From: Baffinella frigidus
Lineage: Eukaryota; Cryptophyceae; Cryptomonadales; Baffinellaceae
Reading direction: 5' to 3'
Length of the DNA stretch: 24,169 nt
Assembly (NCBI GenBank): GCA_026770585.1
Contig: MU646678.1
Span: forward strand, 249,744 to 273,912
Part shown: positions 8,560 through 17,786 of the stretch, piece by piece
Layout of the letters: each line of letters begins with the position of its first letter
How positions within the stretch are numbered: position 1 is the stretch's first letter
The notes under the pieces: generated by a model
What the model was told of the DNA's origin: nothing
Databases searched by the model: none
What the model saw: the letters and a program-made list of their open reading frames with translations, nothing else
Program-made: the position numbers and the translations under genes

Positions 8560-8892
8560 ACACGCTCTCGCAAACTCATGTTCAGGGCATCAGTAGACGT
8601 TCCACGCGAGACGTTCCGCTCGAGGATCCCATTTATATGTGGGGTTGTAATTATTCGCACGGCTCGGCGTGTCGTCGCTTCCCGCTGCCTCCCTCGCGGC
8701 CCTGTCTCCGATGGAGGAGTGGGGGGGTGTCGCCTCCCTTCCCGCCGCCGCCAGCGATCCACGGGTCACGGCACACGACACAACCCCCGTCCTAGCAACG
8801 GCCGCGTCAGGGGTTGAGCTGGGGGGGGCGGAGGGAGGGATGCTGTTCCGAGGACGGCCTTGGACGCTGCTCTCTCTCACGGCCAGGGCTGG
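8560..8892. other. Spacer without a recognised gene
   Basis: The stretch is GC-rich in its second half, with short open frames on both strands that overlap and show no known motif. It might hold an exon, but nothing supports one. Confidence 0.35.
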
Positions 8893-8908
8893 TGCCTCCG
8901 CGCCCTCA

Positions 8909-9150
8909 CCCTAAACCCTAAACTAACTAAACACCCTAAACTCTAAACTACCCTGAACGCTCAACCCTGACCCCTAAACCCTCAACCCTAAACCCTCAAC
9001 CCCAAACCCTAAACCCTGAACCCTGAACCCTGAACCCTGAACCTCAAACCCAGGACCCTAAACCCTCGACCCTCATCCCTCAACCCTCAAACCTAAACCC
9101 TAAACCCTGAACCCTGAACCCCATACCCTAAACCATAATCTCTGAACTAT
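8909..9150. repeat. Degenerate telomere-like array
   Basis: CCCTAAA, CCCTGAA and CCCTCAA variants in the same C-rich plus-strand orientation as 6103-8085. The CCCTGAA variant is locally repeated at about 9013-9045. Confidence 0.85.
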
Positions 9151-9204
9151 CTGACGGGAAAGGAGCGCTGTACCCTGCGCGTCTTTGGGCAGCAACACCC
9201 GACC

Positions 9205-9590
9205 CTACCGTAACCCAACCCTAACCTCAAACCCTGTACCCTGAACGCTAAAACATAAACCCCAAACCCCAAACCCCAAACCCCAAACCCCAAACCCCAA
9301 ACCCCAAACCCCAAACCCCAAACCCCAAATCCTCCCACCCTGCATGAGTAGAGGAGAAGTGGCTCCACTCAACCCCAAACCCTAAACCGTAAACCGTAAA
9401 CCCCAAACCCTAAACCCCAAACCCCAAACCCTAAACCCTAAACCCTAAACCCTCCCGCCCTGGATGAGCAGAGGAAGAAGCGGCCTCGCTAAAACCGAAA
9501 ACCGAAACCTCGAATCCTGAACCCCACCCCCAAACCCCAAACCCCAAACCCTCCCGTCTTGGATGAGCAGAGGAAAAGCGGCGCGCGCCA
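9205..9590. repeat. CCCCAAA array with a 33-bp non-telomeric block repeated three times
   Basis: Runs of CCCCAAA (about 9255-9330) and CCCTAAA alternate with the block CCTCCCGCCCTGGATGAGCA followed by GAGGAARAGCGGC. That block occurs at 9331, 9451 and 9550. The array therefore has a higher-order unit of roughly 100-120 bp. Confidence 0.8.
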
Positions 9591-9639
9591 GCGGATCTGG
9601 AGGTGGCAAAACCGGAGCTGTCCGAGTTTCGCAGGGCCC

Positions 9640-9866
9640 TCCTGAATCGCATTGCTCGCCCACCTCAATTGCATGAATCACCCACCTCCATAGTATTGGT
9701 CACTCGCCTCAACATCGGATTGCTCGCCCATCTCGGTCGCATTGCTCACTCTCCTCAAACGCATTGCTCAATCCACCCTCACAATCGCGTTGCGCACCCA
9801 CCCCAATCGGATTGCCAACACGCATGCATCGCATCGCCCACCCACCTCCATCGCATCGCTTCAGGA
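9640..9866. repeat. Diverged ~22-24 bp minisatellite (ATCGCATTGCTC...CCACCTC)
   Basis: Units of the form CGCATTGCTCACCCACCTC recur about ten times with drift. Related units reappear at about 10200-10240, 10370-10430 and 10530-10560, between the TGTAGGG arrays. The open frames here are by-products of the repeat. Confidence 0.7.
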
Positions 9867-10671
9867 TGTAGGGTGTAGGGTGTAGGGTGTAGGGTACACC
9901 CAATACTCGTATTGCTCTCCCTCCTCAATCGCATCGCCCCCCGTGTCTCGTAGGGCGTAGGGTGTAGGGTGTAGGGTGTAGGGTGTAGGGTGTAGGGTGT
10001 AGGGTGTAGGGTGTAGGGTGTAGGGTGTAGGGTGTTGGGTGTAGGGTGTAAGGTATGTGGTGTAGGGTGTAGGGTGTAGGGTGTAGCTTGTAGGTTGTAG
10101 GGTGTAGGGTGTAGGGTGTAGGTTGTAGGTTGTAGGGTGTAGGGTGTAGGGTGTAGGGTGTCTCGATCGTCTCGCCAACCTCCGATTTGTCCCGACAACA
10201 CTCAGTCGCATCGCCCGCCCTCCTCAGTCGCATTGCGCACCCGCCAAGAGGTCTCGAAGGGGCTTTAAGTGGCCAAATTTTGTGGGGGAGTTGACTTGGG
10301 TTTTTGGTCACGGGACGGTCACGAGGGGTTACAACACTTTTAGACCTCTTCACCCGCCTCAAAATCGGATTTCTCGTCGATGTCAATCGCTTTGCCCACC
10401 AACCTCCATCGCATTGCTCACCCACCTCACCTTACACCCTACACCCTACACCCTGCACCCTACACACTACACCCTACACCCTACACCCTACACCCTACAC
10501 CTTACACCCTACACCCTACACCCAATACTCGTATTGCTCTCCCTCCTCAATCGCATCGCCCCTCGTGTCTCGTAGGGCGTAGGGTGTAGGGTTCAGGATG
10601 TAGGGTGTAGGGTGTAGGGTGTAGGGTGTAGGGTGCAGGGTGTAGGGTGTAGGGTGTAGGGTGTAGGGTGT
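9867..10671. repeat. TGTAGGG/CCCTACA heptamer arrays with orientation switches
   Basis: Nearly pure GGGTGTA on the plus strand at 9867-9895, 9955-10160 and 10577-10671. The opposite orientation, CCCTACA, occupies about 10430-10522. A duplicated segment (CCAATACTCGTATTGCTCTC through CGTAGGGCGTAGGG) sits at about 9899-9970 and 10521-10592, each time at an array border. The array runs into the assembly gap. Confidence 0.9.
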
Positions 10672-11516
10672 NNNNNNNNNNNNNNNNNNNNNNNNNNNNN
10701 NNNNNNNNNNNNNNNNNNNNNNNNNNNNNNNNNNNNNNNNNNNNNNNNNNNNNNNNNNNNNNNNNNNNNNNNNNNNNNNNNNNNNNNNNNNNNNNNNNNN
10801 NNNNNNNNNNNNNNNNNNNNNNNNNNNNNNNNNNNNNNNNNNNNNNNNNNNNNNNNNNNNNNNNNNNNNNNNNNNNNNNNNNNNNNNNNNNNNNNNNNNN
10901 NNNNNNNNNNNNNNNNNNNNNNNNNNNNNNNNNNNNNNNNNNNNNNNNNNNNNNNNNNNNNNNNNNNNNNNNNNNNNNNNNNNNNNNNNNNNNNNNNNNN
11001 NNNNNNNNNNNNNNNNNNNNNNNNNNNNNNNNNNNNNNNNNNNNNNNNNNNNNNNNNNNNNNNNNNNNNNNNNNNNNNNNNNNNNNNNNNNNNNNNNNNN
11101 NNNNNNNNNNNNNNNNNNNNNNNNNNNNNNNNNNNNNNNNNNNNNNNNNNNNNNNNNNNNNNNNNNNNNNNNNNNNNNNNNNNNNNNNNNNNNNNNNNNN
11201 NNNNNNNNNNNNNNNNNNNNNNNNNNNNNNNNNNNNNNNNNNNNNNNNNNNNNNNNNNNNNNNNNNNNNNNNNNNNNNNNNNNNNNNNNNNNNNNNNNNN
11301 NNNNNNNNNNNNNNNNNNNNNNNNNNNNNNNNNNNNNNNNNNNNNNNNNNNNNNNNNNNNNNNNNNNNNNNNNNNNNNNNNNNNNNNNNNNNNNNNNNNN
11401 NNNNNNNNNNNNNNNNNNNNNNNNNNNNNNNNNNNNNNNNNNNNNNNNNNNNNNNNNNNNNNNNNNNNNNNNNNNNNNNNNNNNNNNNNNNNNNNNNNNN
11501 NNNNNNNNNNNNNNNN
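10672..11516. other. Assembly gap (845 N)
   Basis: There is no sequence here. The left border is a TGTAGGG array and the right border is the left arm of a long palindromic MITE; both structures commonly break assemblies. The true size is unknown. Confidence 1.
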
Positions 11517-11676
11517 GGCTAACGGCCTGAAAATGGGGTAGTTAGGCATACGGCATTGCCTAGGACCTCCTACCGTAGGCCGAGGGATCCTAGGATCAAA
11601 AAGTCTCTTCCTACGGTAGGAGGTCCTAGGCAATGCCGTAGGCCTAACTACCCCATTTTCAGGCCGTTACCCTATT
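11517..11676. mobile_element. MITE family C, copy 1 (left tip in gap)
   Basis: Long inverted repeats run from TAACGGCCTGAAAATGGGG and GTAGTTAGGC through GGCATTGCCTAGGACC. The right arm ends CCGTTACCCTATT. The arms are around 65 bp with a short centre (GATCAAAAAGTCTC). The second copy is at 23807-23967. The CCTAGGACC..CCTAC.GTAGG core resembles the cores of families A and B. Confidence 0.8.
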
Positions 11677-11775
11677 AAGGTGATGGACACCCTCCAATTT
11701 GTCTCAGGACGAATCCGAGGAGCACTGCGATTGACCCTGCACCCTGAACCCTGCACCCTGAACCCTACACCCTAG

Positions 11776-12105
11776 GTGATGGACACGATCGACACTTTGC
11801 AAGAGGGGCTGGACGCCCTGATGACTGCGCACCAGGAATGACGAAACGTTGCGTGTCCCAAGTTCTGGGCACGCTCATTTGTACCACGGAACGAAACGTC
11901 GCGGTCTGAGATTCCCACTCATGACCTGGCGTGGATACATCAGGTATTGGACAAGATCGACAGTTTGCAAGGGGGGCTGGACGCCCTGATGAGCGCGCAC
12001 CAAGACCACCCGGCTGGGCAGGACACTGACGACGCGCCTCGCAGAGTGCACGTACCCTCCGAGACCCCTGCCCGCGCTCGAGTGAACTCTGCACATATCC
12101 CTTAA
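11776..12105 (+). CDS. Possible terminal exons of an unknown gene, exon-like segment duplicated
   Basis: Two similar segments each follow an AG acceptor. Segment 11776-11841 reads VMDTIDTLQEGLDALMTAHQ then stops at TGA. Segment 11944-12105 reads VLDKIDSLQGGLDALMSAHQ, then a Pro/Asp/Arg-rich tail of about 33 residues, and stops at a TAA inside the MITE at 12096. The shared 20 residues look like an amphipathic helix. A third fragment, GTGATGGACACC, lies at 11679. The first acceptor is a telomere-like ACCCTACACCCTAG. No family is recognised; it could be a real multi-exon gene end or a non-coding duplicate. Confidence 0.3.
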
Positions 12106-12200
12106 GTGGCGAGGGGGTCAAAATTAACCCCCAAGAGGTCCTAGGCTGGTCCTAGGGCCCTACGGTAGGGCGTATGCGCCTACTCGCCACTTAAGGGATA
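12096..12200. mobile_element. MITE family B, copy 1
   Basis: The ends are TATCCCTTAAGTGGCGAG and CTCGCCACTTAAGGGATA, flanked by ACA on both sides (possible 3-bp target duplication). The core TCCTAGGGCCCTACGGTAGG matches the copy at 18230-18333 and resembles the core of family A. Confidence 0.8.
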
Positions 12201-12286
12201 ACAAGTAGGCTGGTGTGCACAGGTTCCACCAGCCCTCCGAAGTGAAGGGGCTTTCATCCTTCAAGTTTTCCAGATCTGTGACAAGG

Positions 12287-12565
12287 AAGGGTCGCAGCGC
12301 GACCCCTGGAACAGATCAGGGGGTTGCCGAAGGATGAACATACAGGGGTATCTGGGATAAGAAAACGGGTGCTCCGACATCGGTCGGTGTCTGTTTTCTC
12401 AATTTATTACCAGAGGGTTGACCAGACGCAAGATTTAGTCAACCCTCTGGACAGTTAAGGTGCCGAAGGGCAAGGTGCTGCCCCCGCCTGTAACAGATCA
12501 GGGGGCTTCCGAAGAATGAAGAGCCTTGAAGAGATAAGGGGGCTGCCTAATGATGAACAGACCTG
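12287..12565. repeat. Cluster of hairpins and three dispersed short repeats
   Basis: GGGTCGC-AGC-GCGACCC (12287-12303) and CCAGAGGGTTGAC...GTCAACCCTCTGG (12410-12450) are perfect stems. The motif ACAGATCAGGGGGTTGCCGA with GGATGAA recurs, diverged, at 12311, 12493 and 12532. At 12341-12368 TACAGGGGTATCTGGGATAA looks like a decayed family A left end. Confidence 0.55.
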
Positions 12566-12904
12566 GGTACGGAGGGCTGGTGCTGGTTTGCGCAGAGTTT
12601 AAGCCCATCTGTCTGCATCATAGTCTGGTAATGGCACGGGTTAGGCAATAACGGCGAACCCTCTTTAATAAATTCAGTAATCAGTAATCTGCGGCACCCC
12701 GCATATGCTCACACGGCCCTACTCCTCTTTAGTCCTCTGTGCCGAGGGAGTAAAGCGACTCCTGCCACTCCCTTCGTCGTGTCAGATGGGGCATGTGCTG
12801 TGAATACAGGGGTTGCTCGACATGATGGTCTTAAGAGCCTGCAGAGGTACACGTATCTCGAAGAGAAGAACCCCCACCCTGTACATCTAATAGCAGGCCC
12901 GTGC
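12566..12904. other. No recognised gene
   Basis: Mixed-composition sequence with several stops in all frames, no RNA gene signature and no repeats beyond the neighbours described. Confidence 0.4.
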
Positions 12905-13022
12905 CTACAGGGGTACCTCGCTCATAAGAACCCGCCCACCCCTAGGACCCTACAGTAGGACCATGCCTAGGGTCCTATGGTGGTCCTAGGGGGGGGGCGG
13001 TTTCTTATGAGTTGAGGGTACC
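12905..13022. mobile_element. MITE family A copy, right end decayed
   Basis: The left end is TACAGGGGTACCTCGCTC, the core CAGTAGGACCATGCCTAGGG, and the right arm TTTCTTATGAGTTGAGGGTA has drifted from the consensus. Confidence 0.75.
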
Positions 13023-13274
13023 TTGCTCAAGGACACAGCCCGGAAAACCTGCTCCCGCGGCTGATAATCCCTGCCGTCTTGCCTGCCAACCATTCACATC
13101 TGATTCAGAAAGGGGGTTTCGACTCCTAGAGCACGCTCCTCACCCAGGATAAGGGCGAGCCTGGAGGTACTGTGCAGCAGCGTTGCGATAATCCGACCTC
13201 AGCTCTGCGAATCGTGCGTGTGCTCGCACGAGAGGAGAAGGGGTTCACCTCCTGGCGGTCGATTGCGGCCGCTT

Positions 13275-13345
13275 CGCCACTGAAGGGATAGTAGGCATTA
13301 CTTTGGTCCTAGGGGAGGTGCGGCTCCTTATGAGCGAAGTACCCC
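13275..13345. mobile_element. Chimeric remnant: family B end joined to family A right half
   Basis: CGCCACTGAAGGGATA (family B right end) is followed after 11 bases by TTTGGTCCTAGGGGAGGTGC and CTTATGAGCGAAGTACCCC (family A right half). This looks like a recombination or deletion product. Confidence 0.55.
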
Positions 13346-13414
13346 AAATGGGATCAGACCGCGAGTTAGTTTTACCTTTTTATCGCGCGCCGCAGCGCGG
13401 CAGCGAATGTGAAT

Positions 13415-14290
13415 TTATCGCCAGCCCTCGCCGCATCCAGGCCCACCAGGTGAACCACCTGCCACCGAAGCATGCACTTTGATCAACCACCAGGCTTGAA
13501 ATGGCACGTGGCAGCCAAGGCATCGATCAGAGCCGCACGCAGCACGTAAGAAGAACACCGAGATCTTCGTAGCATCCGTGAAATCTACCCGGCCAGCCTG
13601 AGGTGCAGGCGGGACCTGGGCGACGTCTTCAGACGTGTCCTCCTTCCCGACCAGCTCGAGCTTGGCAACCTCCGTGCTGTCGCGTGAGAGCGGCTCTGGG
13701 GCCTCCGCTGCGAGAGATGCCTCTCCGGCCTCGAGGTCCGGAGGCGGATGCAAAGGCGGAGGAGGAGGCGCAGCGCTTGGGGGCGCAGCGCTTTGGGGCG
13801 CAGGTGGATGCGACGCTCGCGGCCCGACCCCGTCCCCTCCCTCCATCGCCTTCAACACCGCCTCGCCGCCCACCATCGCCGCCACGGTCTCCGCGACGTC
13901 GGTGCTCTCCTCCAACACCTGGACCACCCCATTCTCCGACGGCCCTACCCCCCCCCCTCCCGCAACACCGGTCTCCATCTCGCCACCCTCGAGCGAGACC
14001 TGCACCGGCGCCTCAGCCCGCCCGCCCCCTCCCGCAGCATCGCGCAGCCCCGCCAGCATTCTGACAAGGCGCCGAGCCACAAACTTCTGCAGGCCCGCGG
14101 CGTGCACATCCTCCTCCGTGACGTCCAGAAGGTGCTTGCGGCTGGTCGCCCCCTCTCGTTGCAGCCACGCCGCAGCATCTTCCACGTCGTGCTCCCGCAG
14201 CAGCAGCAGCAACGCGTCGTCCCCTCCGCCCGACGCCGTGCCCCCAGGGCGTGCTGGGACCATGTGAGAGGCGCCAGAAGCTGCTTCGTC
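13415..14290 (-). CDS. SAM-like/Pro-rich exon of the caspase-SAM-ARM gene, locus 2 (3' exon)
   Basis: The exon starts at 14290 after the acceptor GCATCGCAG and stops at TAA 13415-13417. It encodes 291 residues (552-842 of the joined 842-residue protein). Residues 576-634 (DDALLLLLREHDVEDAAAWL, then LLDVTEEDVHAAGL and ARRLVRMLAGL) have the helix pattern and LTEEDL-like turn of a SAM domain. Residues 684-701 (AETVAAMVGGEAVLKAME) match the start of the first ARM repeat of locus 1, and the array then ends. A proline/alanine-rich linker and an unrecognised tail containing CGSDRCLGCHVPF follow. The tail may be intron read-through. SAM domains mediate oligomerisation, which would suit proximity activation of a caspase. 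The domain call is from pattern, not search. Confidence 0.65.
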   Translation of the reverse strand, partial: DEAASGASHMVPARPGGTASGGGDDALLLLLREHDVEDAAAWLQREGATSRKHLLDVTEEDVHAAGLQKFVARRLVRMLAGLRDAAGGGGRAEAPVQVSLEGGEMETGVAGGGGVGPSENGVVQVLEESTDVAETVAAMVGGEAVLKAMEGGDGVGPRASHPPAPQSAAPPSAAPPPPPLHPPPDLEAGEASLAAEAPEPLSRDSTEVAKLELVGKEDTSEDVAQVPPAPQAGRVDFTDATKISVFFLRAACGSDRCLGCHVPFQAWWLIKVHASVAGGSPGGPGCGEGWR

Positions 14291-14662
14291 CTGCGATGCA
14301 CAGGAGCAAGGTTCAAACCCGGGTGTAGGAGGTGGAGTTAGCATCCGTCCGGAAAATGCTCGTTTGAGCGGCCGACACGGGTTACAGTAAGTGGCACAAT
14401 GCGTAGTATGGGCGGCGCTGACGCTGGTTGTTTGGCAATAAATTACCAACCTCTTCTCACACCCGGGCGCGCGCCAGGATGTCGCTTGGATGCGGGGACA
14501 CTAATTCATCGACAGCTACCAGTAATTCACCAACCGTGCGTGATGCTTTCAGATCTACACCGAGATTTCTGGAACATCGTTCGCGTTGTGCAACCGCGGA
14601 ACCACAACCGCGGAACCGGCGTCTATTGGTGGAGACAAGAGGTAGTGAAGCGTGGGGAAAAC
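14291..14662 (-). other. Intron joining caspase and SAM exons, locus 2
   Basis: The donor GT follows CGCGAGCAACAG at 14663 and the acceptor is TGCATCGCAG at 14291-14292, 372 bases, phase 0 on both sides (REQQ | DEAASG). It shares donor context, an internal CGCGGTTG...AACGCGAACGATGTT block and the acceptor-side TTGCTCCTGT with the locus 1 intron. If not spliced, exon 1 would read on for 36 more residues to TAG at 14555-14557. Confidence 0.7.
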
Positions 14663-16315
14663 CTGTTGCTCGCGCTGAGGAGAGAAGAAGAAGTCATCCA
14701 GAAGAAACGAGTTGTCGGGCGCGAGCTGGCAGAGATCTGGCGCCGACGCGAGCAGTTTCTTCCGCGTGCTCTTCATCACAACAGACACCTCAGCGCCGCT
14801 CGCGATCTCCTCGCAGAAAATCCCCATGAAAGGCCCCCCCTCGCCCCGCACCCCGTCTGACGCCACCTTCCCGGAAGTGGTGCTGTAGATCACAATCGAG
14901 TTGGGGAACTCGGGCCGGATTGCGGAGCTATCTGCCGCCCGCGAGGTGAAGCACCCAGCCACACTCCGACCGCTGCCGACATTTGTAGAAAACCCACTGC
15001 GGCAGCAGTCCAGCAAAAACACCGTGGCCCCTGCGGAGCTTCCCCGCGCATTCTTGAAATCCCCTTGTACGTCATCGAACGGGAGGCACCCGCGTTTGAC
15101 GGCCTTTTCAAACTTGGCCTCGCTCTCGTACGCCGCGTCGAACTTCGAGTCGGCAGCGACCAGGTAGTTGCGGCCGTTGAGCTCAACGCCGTGCCCAACG
15201 AACGCAAACAGACAGTCGTCGTCGCCCTTGGCTCCCCGGCCTGCAAACTCCTCCACCTTTTTCTCGGCTTGCTCCAGCCCGAGTTCCAGCGCCATCTCGA
15301 CCGACCAGCCCAGCTTGAACAGCGCTCCCTGAAGCTTCGCCGCGTCGATGATGGTGTTCGCGAGATTCGAGACGTTGTCGCTCGCGTAGGAAGACACCGC
15401 CACAATCAGCGCGCTCCTCGCCCGGCCCGCGCTCTTCCTAGACGCCCCCCCCGGTGCCATGGCGACCACCTCGTACTCCCTCTCCCCCCACCCCCACCCC
15501 CCCCGCATGGCATTCTCCGTGTCCGTCCACGACAACGTTTCCGCGTACTCCCTGAAGCCCAGCGACTCGCCGAGCTGGATGGTGCGCCGCACGTCGTCGT
15601 AGCGGCTCATGGCGCGCGTGACAGGGCCCTCGGAGCGCTCAGCTGGGGGGATGCTCCCGGGCACGTTCCACTGCCACCTGATCTCGTTCTCGCGCAGCGC
15701 GCGCCACTCCTGCTGCAGTTTCCTGGCAAGCGGCACCAGGAACCACTTGCCCTGCTCCTGCTCGAAAGACCCGTCACGCTTCTGCCACGCGTGGCGCACG
15801 TTGGCAGACGTGACAAACTCCGTGCGCGCCTTCGGGTGCTTTTGCTTGCGATCGCCCCAGCGGAAGGGCGTGTGGACGTGCAGCACGACCCGGCAGCTCG
15901 CGCCGACGTCGTCGAAGCAGTACATGCGCTCCAGCTGCCTGCTCGTTTGCACCGGGCACACGTCAGCACATGAGCTCAAGTTGGGCACGCCACCAAAACG
16001 CATTTCCCGGAACACTGATGAGCAGCGTGAAAAACAGCCTGCACACAGCTGCACCCTTGCCTGGGGGACAGGCGCTGACCTGTCAGCGTTCTGCAGGGCA
16101 CCACCATCCGAATACGCAAAGTCGATGACGCAGGTAGGCGTCACGAGCCCGGCCTTCACTCGTTGGCAGAAACTGCTCCACTGTGAGACATTGAAGCTGC
16201 GCGCAGCGCCGTCCCCAGCATGTTCCTCCACTGGTAGGTCAGTGCCCGGCAGCGGGTCCGTGGCAGCAATCAGCGCCAAGAACTCGGCTGCCACGCAATC
16301 TTCTTCCGCCGACAT
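14663..16315 (-). CDS. Caspase-like C14 peptidase exon, locus 2 (5' exon, intact)
   Basis: ATG at 16315 is the first in its frame; an open GTG at 16435 is less likely in a eukaryote. The exon encodes residues 1-551. Residues 1-290 have no recognised family but contain a Cys-rich stretch (CAGCFSRC at 91-98, further Cys at 116, 120, 133 and 141) that could bind a metal. The caspase fold begins near 301 (SALIVAVSSYASDNVSNLAN). The catalytic His is at 375 (FAFVGHG) and the Cys at 438 (LLDCCRSGF). YSTTSG (478-483) and GEGGPFMGIFCEEIASG follow as the small-subunit-like part. The HG and DCC.SG pattern is nearer to metacaspase/paracaspase-type C14 enzymes than to animal caspases. The expected role is cysteine protease signalling, possibly cell death or stress; substrate unknown. 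The exon splices in phase 0 to 14290. Confidence 0.82.
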
Positions 16316-17391
16316 GTTGCAGCGATGCACCCTCAGCCCCCCGAGCTGGGCAGCTGGTGCTTGCGAGGAATGAGCCGTATTGACGAACAGTAGGGAGCTA
16401 CGAAGGGAGCTCAGGCTCTCCTCGCATCGCGCCACGGATCTTTCGATCTGGGTTTTAGGTCGGTGCTTTTCACGAGACCTTCGGTTCGATTTCGAGCCGC
16501 TCTAGGCACAAAAAGGCTCTCCACACATCATGAATTTGCTTTTGGCCGTTGGGGTCCGCCAGGGGGGGATCACGCCACGGCGTGTCGTGTGTGGGAGGGC
16601 TGCAGGGATGAATATTCCTACAGGCCTCCGCATGTCGCTGCAGCCACCGTCGCCGGACCGCCCTCCACAAGTTAAATTCGGAGTTCAGGTGCGAGGCAGC
16701 TAAGAGAGGGACCCGGCCCCAGGCGCTCCTCGCTGCCGGCGACTCGCAATCGACGCATTCTCCGCATATGTCACAGAGCTGGTGGACGCGGTTTCAGTGC
16801 GGTGTGTCGGTCTTGAGAGACAGGGTTTACCTGGAGCAGCAGGCAGGTTGCTGCGATGCTCAACCTAGCCTTACCCTTTTTCAGGGACGAGAGCAGGGAC
16901 GAGAGAGTTCTGGAGCTGTGCCTGATGAACTTTCCGATTCGCACTTGCAGAGTCCACCGAGGTCGCTGCCGCCGGGGCAATCGCTCATGCTGGCAAATTC
17001 GACACCGGGCAACATGCATCGCGGCCAAGCTTTTATCAGGTGCGCACCTCGCTGGGAACCCGGTGTAAATAAAGACAGGGGAAAGAGTGGAAGCGGAGAG
17101 ACGCAGCGAATGGGGTGTCGGTAGGGGTCGGGGGGGCTCAGACCCGAGGATATCGTTCTCCTCGAAAATGTCGGGGGGGGCTGGCACATGTTCCCAGGAC
17201 AGCTTTCTGAGAACGGTTCATCGCCGACGCCAACAAAGGTTCTGAGGGAGGGTACCCTGGCCGACGTAATTCCGGCGCCAACATAATTACGGCTTTCCGT
17301 AGGCTGCTGCCGTATGCAAATACGGTAGCGCAATGGTGGACGGCCTATTTCCGGCTACCGTTTCTCGACTGCTGGTACCAGGCCTGAGCCC
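16316..17391. other. Upstream region of locus 2; no gene assigned
   Basis: No family is recognised. Between about 16750 and 17050 the plus strand has exon-like open segments, for example IDAFSAYVTELVDAVS and a stretch reading EVAAAGAIAHAGKFDTGQ that ends at a possible donor CAG/GTGCGC near 17040. They cannot be joined confidently. A small hairpin CCGTAT-GCAA-ATACGG lies near 17310. Confidence 0.3.
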
Positions 17392-17542
17392 CACGCCACC
17401 AGCCAGAGAAGTGAACCAAAAGCAAAAGTTGATTTCCCCTGCGGACTAAACCCTGAGATTTTAGTCTGCAGTCAGGGTTTAGTCTGCAGGGGAAATTAAC
17501 GTTGGTCATTCTTCCTTTTGTTTCTCTTCTGGTGGTTGGTGG
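17392..17542. mobile_element. Long inverted repeat element
   Basis: Imperfect arms of about 70 bp run from CCACCAGCCAGAGAAG to a near-perfect inner stem with TTTCCCCTGCGGACTAAACC and its complement, finishing CTTCTGGTGGTTGGTGG. The centre contains the telomere-like GACTAAACCCTGA. No coding capacity; probably a MITE, only one copy seen. Confidence 0.65.
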
Positions 17543-17667
17543 ACCCGCATCACCTCTCTGCGCGGGTAGGGGTTCAGGCTTTACAAAATCCCCACGGTCA
17601 CGCGTGAGCGTTGCGTTGGAGCTATTTATGCTATCTTAAGCCTTGGTATGATGCCTAAATAGCATAT

Positions 17668-17713
17668 CCTTGTTTATTTCAATCTTATCTTGATAAGATT
17701 GAGATAAGCAAGG
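17668..17713. repeat. Hairpin
   Basis: CAATCTTATC-TT-GATAAGATTG is a perfect stem, extended with mismatches outward to CCTTG/CAAGG. Confidence 0.65.
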
Positions 17714-17786
17714 AAGGCTAACATATCAAAGAGTATCAAATCTCTAAAACCCGAACCGGCTCCCGCGGAGCTGTTTCGGAGAGACC

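Noticed and set aside
9779-10425. Open frames reading TLHPTPYTLHPTPY
   Set aside because: These are translations of the CCCTACA/TGTAGGG heptamer array in several frames, with no independent evidence of coding.
10593-11633. Long open frames on both strands over the gap
   Set aside because: They consist of N-coded unknown residues and repeat translation; there is no sequence to support a gene.
14278-14330. tRNA-like GGTTCAAACCC motif
   Set aside because: There are no matching acceptor or anticodon stems nearby, and the motif lies inside the conserved intron of locus 2.
15065-15973. 302-residue plus-strand open frame opposite the caspase exon
   Set aside because: Antisense shadow of the conserved minus-strand C14 domain, which carries the His/Cys motifs and has a paralogue in the same frame.
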